A stretch of DNA of 15,015 nt. Source: Oscillospiraceae bacterium (GTDB lineage Bacteria; Bacillota_A; Clostridia; Oscillospirales; Oscillospiraceae). Within the stretch, counting starts at the first letter, position 1, and every line of letters starts with the position of its first letter. A program made the translations under genes and the position numbers. The stretch is from assembly GCA_017381835.1 (NCBI GenBank), contig JAFOBK010000143.1:1-15015 (forward strand). The letters run 5' to 3'. The notes beneath the pieces were generated by a model. The model had not been told where the DNA came from and did not search any database. It worked only from the letters and a program-made list of their open reading frames with translations. This document shows, in pieces, positions 1-6,330 of the stretch.

Positions 1-180
1 AAAGCTACAGGTATCGTAAGACGTGTGGACGATCTGGGTCGCATCGTCATTCCCAAGGAAATCCGCCGCACCATGCGCATCCGTGAAGGCGACCCGTCAC
101 AGACAACATTGACAGGTTGGGAAGCTTTTTGCTTTGCAATGCTTGATTTGAGCAAACGAAGAGGCTGGAAATCTACTTAA
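1..180 (+). pseudogene. spoVT: SpoVT N-terminal fragment, disrupted and fused to an unrelated tail
   Basis: The open frame from base 1 begins at what would be codon 2 of SpoVT (KATGIVRRVDDLGR, then IVIPKEIRRTMRIREGDP). This is the AbrB-type swapped-hairpin DNA-binding domain of the stage V sporulation regulator. The family match covers 32 residues and ends at about base 96. The expected continuation of the domain (LEIF..., then EVILKKYSP) and the C-terminal GAF domain are absent. They are replaced by 27 unrelated codons (SQTTLTGWEAF...) ending in TAA at 178-180. The start codon lies just outside the window. I infer that a mobile element inserted into spoVT; the product, if made, would lack a complete DNA-binding fold. 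The SpoVT identification is strong. The exact junction is approximate because the empty site is not available. Confidence 0.8.
94..99. other. Probable left boundary of the integrated element
   Basis: SpoVT-like coding sequence ends between the GAC and CCG codons (91-96), and the sequence after it has no SpoVT character. All later genes in the window are mobile-element or cargo genes, so this is the likely left junction. No direct repeat or target duplication can be checked because the right end is outside the window. The enzyme responsible is unknown, although TnpV-carrying elements of the Tn4451 type use a large serine recombinase. Confidence 0.5.
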
Positions 181-199
181 ACCACCGCAAAAGATAAAT

Positions 200-242
200 C
201 CCGAAAGGTGTTGTGCAGCAACACTTTTCGGGGTTTCTTTTT
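200..242 (+). terminator. Intrinsic terminator after the spoVT fragment
   Basis: CCCGAAAG-GTGTTG (200-213) pairs with CAACAC-TTTTCGGG (219-232) around the loop TGCAG and is followed by TTTCTTTTTTG. This strong hairpin with a U-tract sits 20 bases after the stop of the chimeric frame. It would insulate the element from spoVT transcription. Confidence 0.88.
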
Positions 243-263
243 TGTTTTGCGCACTTCGCACAT

Positions 264-292
264 TTGTCGCACTGCCTTTTAGCATCTACAAT
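264..292 (+). promoter_or_regulatory. Promoter for tnpV
   Basis: A -35 TTGTCG (264-269) and a -10 TACAAT (287-292) are separated by 17 bases. Three GCAC repeats (251-271) overlap the upstream half and could be a protein-binding site, though no protein can be named. Confidence 0.55.
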
Positions 293-325
293 GGGAGCAG
301 AAAAACAAAACAGGAGGCGAAGTAA

Positions 326-700
326 ATGAAATCAATCTTTGAAGAACTTGGCGGTACCTACAAGCAAGTGGGTGACTATTTACTACCGGATGTAGAAGTA
401 CCGGAAAATCCGGAGGTCGGCTTTTGGGGCCTGCAGCGGAGGAAGTATCTACTGGATCACCAGCCTGCCCTATATACGGCGTTGTTCCTTGGCGGCAAGC
501 TGGCTGATCACCTGCAAGAAATCGATCGGTCTGCCACTCAGATGTATTATCAGTTGCTAGACCAACTGAAGGCCCGTAATGGTGTGACAGAGCAGTTGAA
601 AGCTACAGATCAAATGAAGTGGCTTAGGCGGATGAACGCAGTTCGCCATGAGGCGGCAGAGATTGTAACGAAGGAGTTGATCCGCGATGAAGCCACTTAA
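326..700 (+). CDS. tnpV: TnpV-family transposon-encoded protein
   Basis: This 124-residue protein has the TnpV features. The N-terminus is IFEELGGTYKQVGDYLLPD, the middle contains LYTALFLGGKLADHLQEID, and the conserved C-terminal stretch is GVTEQLKATDQMKWLRRMN, then HEAAEIVTKELI. TnpV is carried by Tn4451-type mobilizable transposons and related clostridial elements; its molecular role is not established. The start is supported by AGGAGG a few bases upstream. A small ORF overlaps its last 14 bases and a DUF6809-like gene follows. The gene marks this region as mobile-element DNA and lies close to the inferred left end. Confidence 0.9.
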   Translation: MKSIFEELGGTYKQVGDYLLPDVEVPENPEVGFWGLQRRKYLLDHQPALYTALFLGGKLADHLQEIDRSATQMYYQLLDQLKARNGVTEQLKATDQMKWLRRMNAVRHEAAEIVTKELIRDEAT

Positions 701-854
701 ACGAGTAGTTGTTCTCTCTTCAGCTGAGTATGGTCTCGCATTTGATGGGATGTTTCGTTTTCGCAATAAGCTGATCCAACAAGGAAGATACACGGATCCG
801 GTGGATGAGCTGCTGATTAAATTACAAAAAGCAAGGAGGTGCCGACATGGATAA
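687..854 (+). CDS. Small ORF of 55 residues between tnpV and the DUF6809-like gene
   Basis: ATG at 687 lies inside the end of tnpV (14-base overlap) and the stop at 852-854 lies inside the start of the next gene (8-base overlap). The layout suggests translational coupling. The start follows AAGGAG (671-676) at a somewhat long distance. The product begins MKPLKRVVVLSSAEYGLAF, is basic overall, and contains FRFRNKLIQQGRYTDPVDEL. I do not recognise the family and see no membrane segment. Tight packing between two real genes argues that it is coding, but this has not been tested. Confidence 0.55.
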   Translation: MKPLKRVVVLSSAEYGLAFDGMFRFRNKLIQQGRYTDPVDELLIKLQKARRCRHG

Positions 855-1146
855 GATCGCAAAGCAGATAAAAGCATACATAGATACCCACCCCTTCGAT
901 CCCGGTGATAGTGATTGTGAAACTGTACTGGATCAACTGTACCAAGCTTACGCAGAATCTCATGAAAACGATCCGCCGGAGATCCGCGACGGGTTCAAAG
1001 AGTTGGATGAGTTTTTAGAAGGCCTATCTCTGGATAATAACAATGCTGTTTGGAACCTCTGTTGTCAACTTTGCACTGCTTACGAACATAAAGCATTTCT
1101 TGATGGTCTCCGATACGGTGCTTATTTAATGCAAGAACTGGCATAG
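847..1146 (+). CDS. DUF6809-like small protein
   Basis: This acidic protein of 99 residues has an AGGAGG site 6 bases before the ATG. The C-terminal segment AYEHKAFLDGLRYGAYLMQE resembles the helical end of DUF6809 proteins (pattern F-x-x-G-hydrophobic-R-x-G-A-x-hydrophobic-M-x-E). These are short proteins of unknown function common on clostridial mobile elements. The centre (YQAYAESHENDPPEIRDGF) is predicted helical and highly charged. There are no catalytic motifs, signal peptide or membrane segments. It is the last gene before a 520-base non-coding stretch. Family placement is by resemblance and is moderately sure; function is unknown. Confidence 0.65.
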   Translation: MDKIAKQIKAYIDTHPFDPGDSDCETVLDQLYQAYAESHENDPPEIRDGFKELDEFLEGLSLDNNNAVWNLCCQLCTAYEHKAFLDGLRYGAYLMQELA

Positions 1147-1175
1147 TCAGCTGCCTTCTTATCGCTGAGATATGC
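1141..1175 (+). other. Weak stem-loop at the end of the tnpV-DUF6809 gene group
   Basis: GCATA-G-TCAGC (1141-1151) can pair with GCTGA-GA-TATGC (1164-1175) across a 12-base loop, with a small internal mismatch. It starts in the stop region of the preceding gene. The downstream run AATTTG is not a good U-tract, so termination is uncertain. I see no coding signal between this point and the promoter at 1311. Confidence 0.3.
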
Positions 1176-1310
1176 AATTTGATACAGCGCTAAATTGAAA
1201 TGATAGAACCTACATGTTATTTAACGACGGTGTTTCTCTCTCACAGACATTTGTACACAATGCGCAAAACGATTTATGATTTCTATAAGTTATTTAAGCA
1301 GTTTAGTGGG

Positions 1311-1339
1311 TTGACACCAGCAACCTGCGCATGTAAAAT
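1311..1339 (+). promoter_or_regulatory. Promoter of the T-box / CoA-synthetase operon
   Basis: A perfect -35 TTGACA (1311-1316) and an extended -10 TG-TAAAAT (1334-1339) are 17 bases apart. Transcription would begin near 1346, shortly before the T-box Stem I. The half-site ATCGAAT (1348-1354), which resembles the LysR-type palindrome seen further downstream, sits at the predicted start; one half-site alone may be chance. Confidence 0.8.
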
Positions 1340-1364
1340 AATAGCAAATCGAATAGCGTATATA

Positions 1365-1643
1365 AAAGCTGTGACGAAGACGGAATCCGCAAACGAGTTT
1401 TCAGAGAGTCGGGGATGGTGTGAGCCCGATAATGAGTAGTGGAATTTCTCATCCCTTCTGAGCCGGAAGCCCCAAAGGTCAATCACCCAGTAGGCGTTTC
1501 CCGTGTTTGCTACGTTAGTGCATAGAAGTTATAGGACTTCGAAGAGGTGGCGAAATTGTCATGATTTCGCAATTTGAGTGGTACCGCGGGTATTGTTTTA
1601 TCAAGACTCGTCTCAAGGAATTGAGACGGGTCTTTTATTTTTT
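1365..1643 (+). promoter_or_regulatory. T-box riboswitch with terminator, upstream of the XRE-cupin-CoA synthetase
   Basis: The invariant T-box sequence TGGTACCGCGG is at 1579-1589. Stem I shows the conserved CAGAGAG (1402-1408), an apical helix TCGGG/CCCGA (1409-1413/1425-1429), and a 3' side with GGAA at 1441-1444 followed by the specifier region. CCGC (1387-1390) pairs with GTGG (1439-1442), and GAAG (1377-1380) with CTTC (1455-1458), bracketing the specifier loop. Stem III is GCGAAAT/ATTTCGC (1550-1556/1564-1570). GAGT (1576-1579) can pair with ACTC (1606-1609) to form the antiterminator. The same ACTC bases belong to the terminator stem GACTCGTCTCAA/TTGAGACGGGTC (1605-1616/1621-1632), which is followed by TTTTATTTTTT. 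The specifier is UUC (Phe, 1446-1448) by position after GGAAU, or CUC (Leu, 1448-1450) by the purine that follows it. UGGU in the bulge fits a tRNA with discriminator A, which both tRNAs have. Uncharged tRNA should turn on the downstream operon. Confidence 0.93.
1605..1643 (+). terminator. T-box-controlled intrinsic terminator
   Basis: A 12-bp stem with the tetraloop GGAA is followed by TTTTATTTTTT. It is mutually exclusive with the antiterminator helix because both use ACTC at 1606-1609. It ends about 10 bases before the AAAGGAG ribosome binding site (1652-1658) of the next gene. Confidence 0.92.
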
Positions 1644-1666
1644 ATTTACCGAAAGGAGAAATTACC

Positions 1667-3934
1667 ATGAATCCCAAAAACACTATGATGCAGTTATCCG
1701 AGATCGCAACCCGAATTAAGGAAATGCGCGAGATTATGGGTTGGAGCATCGCTGAACTGGCTGAAAAAGTGGACTTCACTGAGGAAAGATGCACCATTTA
1801 CGAAAGTGGTATGATCGATATTCCTTTCTCTTTTATTCATAAATGTGCGTTGGCGTTTGATGTAGAAATGACCGAACTGCTGGAAGGCCGCGCAGCAAAT
1901 CTGTCTAGTTATACAATTACCCGTAAGGGCGCCGGTCAGACCACCGCTCAGGAAGATGGCATCGATATTGCCAACCTGGCACCCAAATTCCGCAACAAGA
2001 TTGCAGAACCCTACTGGGTTCGCTATGAATATGATGCCGCCCAGGAGAACAAGCCCATCCATCTGGCTACCCACAGTGGTCAGGAATTTGACATTGTTAT
2101 GTCCGGCCGTCTGAAGATCCAGCTGGGTCAGCACGTGGAATATCTGAACGAAGGTGACAGCATCTACTACGACTCCTCTGCACCTCACGGCATGATCGCC
2201 GTCGGTGGCCAGGATTGCGTGTTCTGCGCAGTAGTCCTGCCCGGCGAAAAGACCGTAGAGACCGAAGTCCGCAAGAGCGTTGCCACCGCAAAGACTTCCG
2301 CACCTCTGGTCTGCGGCAAGTTCGTCAGTACCGCTGAGGATGAGAACGGCTGCCTGGAGTCCATCCGATTCAAGAACACTGAAACCTTCAACTTTGGTTT
2401 CGACATCGTGGACGAGATCGCTCGCCGTGAGCCGGACAAGCTGGCAATGCTACACCTGGATGTGAACAAGACCGAGCGCCGTTTCACCTTCAAGGATATG
2501 AAGGATATGTCCAACCAGTATGCCAACTACTTCACCTCTCTGGGCATCAAGAAGGGCGACAAGGTAATGCTGGTGCTGAAGCGTCATTACCAGTTCTGGC
2601 CCGCTATGGTCGCTCTGCACAAGCTGGGCGCTGTAGCCATCCCCGCTACCAATCAGCTGAAGGTCCATGACTTTGTGTATCGTTACAATGCTGCCGGTGT
2701 CAGCGCAATTCTGTGTACCGCAGATGGCGATACCGCTGATCTGGCTGAAGTCGCCGCTGCAGAATGCCCCCAGGTTACCACCAAGATCTTAGTTGGTGGC
2801 AGCAAGGAAGGCTGGCATGATCTGGATGCAGAATATAGTCTGTTCACTCGTCACTTGGATCGTCCTGCCGATGCTAGCGCCGGCGATGACATCGCCCTGA
2901 TGTTCTTCACCTCCGGTACCACCGGCAATCCCAAGATGGCTGCCCACAAGCACACCTATGCTCTGGGTCACTATGTGACAGCCAAGTACTGGCATTGCTG
3001 TGAGCGTGATGGTCTGCATCTGACCATCTCCGATACCGGTTGGGGTAAGTCCCTGTGGGGCAAGCTCTACGGTCAGTGGCTGTGTGAAGGCGCGGTCTTC
3101 GTCTACGACTTCGATCGTTTCGACGAAAACGACATTCTGCCCATGTTCGCAAAGTACAACATCACCACCTTCTGCGCACCTCCCACTATGCTGCGTATGC
3201 TGATCCGTGGCGACCTGTCTAAGTACGATCTGAGCTCCATCCACCACATGACTACCGCCGGTGAGGCACTGAACCCTGAAGTCTTCAAAAAGTTCAAGGA
3301 AGCCACGGGTCTGGAGATCATGGAAGGCTTCGGCCAGACCGAAACCACTCTGACCATCGCCAACCTGGTAGGTACCACACCGAAGCTGGGTTCTATGGGC
3401 AAGGCTTCTCCCCAGTATGATATCGACATTGTAGACGCCGAAGGCAAGAGTGTTGCTCCCGGTGAAGTGGGTGAGATCGTCATCCACACCGAAAAGAACG
3501 TTCCCTGCGGTCTGTACAGAGAATACTATCTGGACGAAGAAAAGACCAAGGAAGCCTGGTACGATGGTATGTATCACACCGGCGATACCGCATGGCGCGA
3601 CGAAGACGGCTACATCTTCTACGTCAGCCGTATTGATGACGTCATCAAGTCCTCCGGCTACCGCATCGGACCCTTCGAGATCGAAAGTGTTATCATGGAG
3701 TTGCCCTATGTTGTAGAGTGTGGTGTTTCCGCAGTTCCCGATCCCGTCAGAGGCCAGGTCGTTAAGGCATCCATCGTACTGACCAAGGGCACCGAAGGCA
3801 CCGAAGAACTGAAGAAGGAAATTCAGAAGTACGTCAAGGAAAACACCGCGCCTTACAAGTACCCCCGTGTTGTGGTATTCCGCGACAGTCTGCCCAAGAC
3901 TATCTCCGGCAAGATCCAGCGTAATAAGCTTTAA
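1667..3934 (+). CDS. XRE regulator-cupin-acyl/aryl-CoA synthetase fusion
   Basis: This 755-residue protein has three parts. Residues about 10-74 form an XRE/Cro-type helix-turn-helix. Residues about 105-195 form a small cupin with candidate metal ligands H132, H136, E140 and H174 (HLATHSGQE, APHG). Residues about 230-755 form an AMP-dependent acyl-CoA synthetase of the medium-chain/benzoate type. The adenylation motifs are present: P-loop TSGTTGNPK (415-423), GFGQTET (554-560), YHTGD (636-640), a RIDDVIKSSGYRI hinge, and the C-terminal PKTISGKIQR with catalytic Lys at about 749. The enzyme half should couple a carboxylic acid to CoA using ATP. The protein ends right after the last motif, only slightly short. 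AAAGGAG precedes the ATG. The gene is first in an operon under T-box control. The XRE-cupin part could sense the substrate or autoregulate; this and the acid used are inference. Confidence 0.93.
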   Translation: MNPKNTMMQLSEIATRIKEMREIMGWSIAELAEKVDFTEERCTIYESGMIDIPFSFIHKCALAFDVEMTELLEGRAANLSSYTITRKGAGQTTAQEDGIDIANLAPKFRNKIAEPYWVRYEYDAAQENKPIHLATHSGQEFDIVMSGRLKIQLGQHVEYLNEGDSIYYDSSAPHGMIAVGGQDCVFCAVVLPGEKTVETEVRKSVATAKTSAPLVCGKFVSTAEDENGCLESIRFKNTETFNFGFDIVDEIARREPDKLAMLHLDVNKTERRFTFKDMKDMSNQYANYFTSLGIKKGDKVMLVLKRHYQFWPAMVALHKLGAVAIPATNQLKVHDFVYRYNAAGVSAILCTADGDTADLAEVAAAECPQVTTKILVGGSKEGWHDLDAEYSLFTRHLDRPADASAGDDIALMFFTSGTTGNPKMAAHKHTYALGHYVTAKYWHCCERDGLHLTISDTGWGKSLWGKLYGQWLCEGAVFVYDFDRFDENDILPMFAKYNITTFCAPPTMLRMLIRGDLSKYDLSSIHHMTTAGEALNPEVFKKFKEATGLEIMEGFGQTETTLTIANLVGTTPKLGSMGKASPQYDIDIVDAEGKSVAPGEVGEIVIHTEKNVPCGLYREYYLDEEKTKEAWYDGMYHTGDTAWRDEDGYIFYVSRIDDVIKSSGYRIGPFEIESVIMELPYVVECGVSAVPDPVRGQVVKASIVLTKGTEGTEELKKEIQKYVKENTAPYKYPRVVVFRDSLPKTISGKIQRNKL

Positions 3935-3945
3935 TTAAAAATCAG

Positions 3946-3969
3946 CAAGGGCAGTTATTACTGCCCTTG
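3946..3969 (+). other. Intercistronic stem-loop without U-tract
   Basis: CAAGGGCAG (3946-3954) pairs perfectly with CTGCCCTTG (3961-3969) around TTATTA. The following bases are TCCCGC, so this is unlikely to be an efficient terminator. It could stabilise the upstream mRNA end or mark a processing site between the CoA synthetase and the ACT-MBL gene. Confidence 0.55.
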
Positions 3970-3999
3970 TCCCGCTATAACACATCAGGTGATTGAAAT

Positions 4000-5433
4000 A
4001 TGAAAAAGACATATGCAACATCTATGCCCAACCATATTGGTGCTTTTCTAAAAGCCAGCAAATGTTTTGCTGAACTGGGTATCAATATTACCCGCGTGAG
4101 CTATGACAAAGCTGTAGATTCTCATATGTTGTTTTTGGATGTAGAAGGAACGGAAGACCAAATTTATGCAGCAGATGCGCAGCTGGAAAAGATCGGTTAT
4201 CTCCAAAACAAAGCCTCCGATTCCAGTATTGTGCTGATAGAATTTATGCTGGAGGATGTTCCAGGAAGTGTGACCAGTGTATTGGAACTAATCAATCGGT
4301 TCAACTTCAATATCTCCTACATCAATTCTCAAGAAAACGGTACGGATTATCAGAACTTCAAGATGGGACTTCATGTGGAAGATCCCGGTCGCATCTCAGA
4401 ATTTATGGAGCAAGCGGAACAGCTTTGCAAAGTCCGGATCATTGATTATAACAGTTCTGGAAGAGCCTACGACAACAGCATCTTTTACAGTGCCTTCGTG
4501 CGAGGCCTTTCTCAAATGCTTGCATTGACGGATTCCCAAAAACAGGGGCTTTTGGTTTCTTCCAACCTGGCTATGCAGACATTGGACGAGCAAGGACAAT
4601 CTCCCTACAGAGCCTTTGATAGTATCAGTAAGTTTGCAGAACTTTTGGCAAAATCAAAGGCAGAGCAGTTCGTTCCCAGAATCACAACCCATACGATTAC
4701 CGAACAGACGGAGATCGTATTGATCGAACCGGCCTGCGGTAGTAATACGGCAATTATTAAAAGTGGTGGAAAACTGCTGTTTGTCGATAGCGGCTATGCC
4801 TGCTATCGGGAGGAAATGCTGCAATTACTGCGTGAGCTGATTCCGGGCTTTGATAACACTCCCAAAAGCCTGTTGCTGACCCATGCGGATGTGGATCACT
4901 GCGGTCTTATGACGCTGTTTGACGAGGTAATTGTTAGTTGCAATTCTGCCCGCAGCCTAACTAAGGAATATCACAAAGAAGACGGTTTGCGTGAGCAGAA
5001 TCCGCTCCACAGACCCTATGTGAATATTTGCAAGATCCTAACTAACTATGCCGAAGTCAATCCCGACAATCTAACAACTCCCTGGCAGGACATTCCGAAC
5101 CTACGGGAACCTTTAACGCAGATAGGATTTTTTGACTTTGGTGATCTGCATTTTGAGGTCTATGAGGGCAAGGGTGGACATTTGCCCGGCGAGGTCGTTT
5201 TGATCGATTATCAGCACAATATCGCCTTTACCGGAGATGTCTATATCAACATGCACGGTATGACTGCCCAACAAGCAGAATATAACCAGTATGCACCGAT
5301 TCTGATGACCTCCGTAGATACCGACTCGAAGCTTTGCAGCGAAGAGCGTACAGCGATTATTCGGAGACTCGGTGTGGGCAACTGGAAAATTTTTGGCGCC
5401 CACGGCGCACCGAAAGACTATTGTGTGAAATAG
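4000..5433 (+). CDS. ACT-ACT-metallo-beta-lactamase fold fusion
   Basis: This protein has 477 residues. The N-terminus contains two ACT-like ligand-binding domains (about 1-70 and 76-150; the second has the typical MLEDVPGSVTSVLELINRF). ACT domains usually bind amino acids as allosteric effectors. A linker follows, then a metallo-beta-lactamase-fold domain from about residue 230. Its metal ligands are visible: THADVDH (294-300), GGH at 392-394, TGD (411-413) and a final His at about 468 (GAHG). Substrates of this superfamily include thioesters, lactones and phosphodiesters, so the reaction is unknown. AGGTGA precedes the ATG, 65 bases after the CoA synthetase. The next gene begins 13 bases downstream, so co-transcription is likely. 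I infer an amino-acid-gated hydrolase; a CoA-thioester hydrolase acting on the neighbouring enzyme's product is one option. Confidence 0.85.
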   Translation: MKKTYATSMPNHIGAFLKASKCFAELGINITRVSYDKAVDSHMLFLDVEGTEDQIYAADAQLEKIGYLQNKASDSSIVLIEFMLEDVPGSVTSVLELINRFNFNISYINSQENGTDYQNFKMGLHVEDPGRISEFMEQAEQLCKVRIIDYNSSGRAYDNSIFYSAFVRGLSQMLALTDSQKQGLLVSSNLAMQTLDEQGQSPYRAFDSISKFAELLAKSKAEQFVPRITTHTITEQTEIVLIEPACGSNTAIIKSGGKLLFVDSGYACYREEMLQLLRELIPGFDNTPKSLLLTHADVDHCGLMTLFDEVIVSCNSARSLTKEYHKEDGLREQNPLHRPYVNICKILTNYAEVNPDNLTTPWQDIPNLREPLTQIGFFDFGDLHFEVYEGKGGHLPGEVVLIDYQHNIAFTGDVYINMHGMTAQQAEYNQYAPILMTSVDTDSKLCSEERTAIIRRLGVGNWKIFGAHGAPKDYCVK

Positions 5434-5446
5434 AGGCGTGTAATAT

Positions 5447-6316
5447 ATGAAACAGATAACCGTAACGGATGTCCGTGTCGTCTCCGGTGATTGTGCTTTT
5501 TTGCTGGATGACGGAAAGACGGCCGTTCTCTATGACACCGGATTTGCTTTTAATGGTTACGCAATTGCCGAGAATATCAAGAAAGTCTTAGGCTCACGAA
5601 ACCTTGACTATATTCTTTTGACCCACTCCCATTATGACCATGTTCTGGCTACGCCTTATATCACAAAGGTGTATCCGGACGCAAAGGTTATTGCCGGAGA
5701 ATATGTGGCGCAGATCTTTCAGCGGCCAACAGCAAAGGCGCTGATGCGAGACTTGGACAGTAAGGCTGCTATCAAGTATGGAGCGTCTGCCTACGAGGAT
5801 CTGATTGACCAGTTGAAGGTGGACATTACGGTTAAGGATGGAGACTCCTTCCGTTGCGGCGATTTCTTTTTTACCGCCATTGCGCTTCCGGGGCATACCC
5901 ACTGCTCTTATGGATTTTATCTTCCGGAGCATAAACTTCTGTTAGGTTCCGAGACCCTTGGCGTGTATTTTGGATATGGCACTTATCTCCCGTTTTTCCT
6001 TGTGGGTTATCAACTGACCCTGGATTCCTTCGCCAAAGTAAGGCAGTTGAATGTCGAAAAAATCCTCCTGCCTCATTACGGTGTAGTAGACCGGGAAGAA
6101 GCAGAGGTCTATCTGGAAAATTCAGAAGAATCTACACGTGAGATCGCACAGACGATGCTTTCTATGCTCAAGGATGGCAAGACAAACGAAGAGATCCTTA
6201 CCTTTTTTGAAGAGCGGGACTATCGGGAGAATGTGAGACCTACCTATCCTATCGATGCTTTCCATTTGAATACAAGCATCATGATCGAGCAGATCAGAAA
6301 AGAACTTTTGAAGTAA
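5447..6316 (+). CDS. Metallo-beta-lactamase fold hydrolase
   Basis: This single-domain protein of 289 residues has the MBL metal-binding motifs THSHYDH (59-65), GHTH (149-152) and a late LPHYG (His 210). The usual bridging Asp appears as Glu in LLGSETLG (E169). After the fold, a helical C-terminal extension of about 70 residues contains TNEEILTFFEE, as in several MBL families with a dimerisation or substrate-gating tail. There is no signal peptide, so it should be cytoplasmic. The start is only 13 bases after the ACT-MBL gene, and the next gene follows 14 bases after its stop. The reaction is unknown; glyoxalase-II-like or thioesterase activity is possible. Confidence 0.85.
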   Translation: MKQITVTDVRVVSGDCAFLLDDGKTAVLYDTGFAFNGYAIAENIKKVLGSRNLDYILLTHSHYDHVLATPYITKVYPDAKVIAGEYVAQIFQRPTAKALMRDLDSKAAIKYGASAYEDLIDQLKVDITVKDGDSFRCGDFFFTAIALPGHTHCSYGFYLPEHKLLLGSETLGVYFGYGTYLPFFLVGYQLTLDSFAKVRQLNVEKILLPHYGVVDREEAEVYLENSEESTREIAQTMLSMLKDGKTNEEILTFFEERDYRENVRPTYPIDAFHLNTSIMIEQIRKELLK

Positions 6317-6330
6317 AGCGAGGAAGCAAT

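Noticed and set aside
1200..1439. 79-codon ORF in the region before the T-box
   Set aside because: It runs across the promoter and into the conserved T-box Stem I, has no ribosome binding site and no family features.
1432..1452. Hairpin ATGAG/CTCAT around the specifier region
   Set aside because: It would hide the specifier and is only 5 bp; the standard Stem I pairing explains the region better, though it could be a minor alternative fold.
2789..3577. Antisense ORF opposite the CoA synthetase
   Set aside because: It is a shadow of a gene that carries all adenylation motifs in frame on the + strand.
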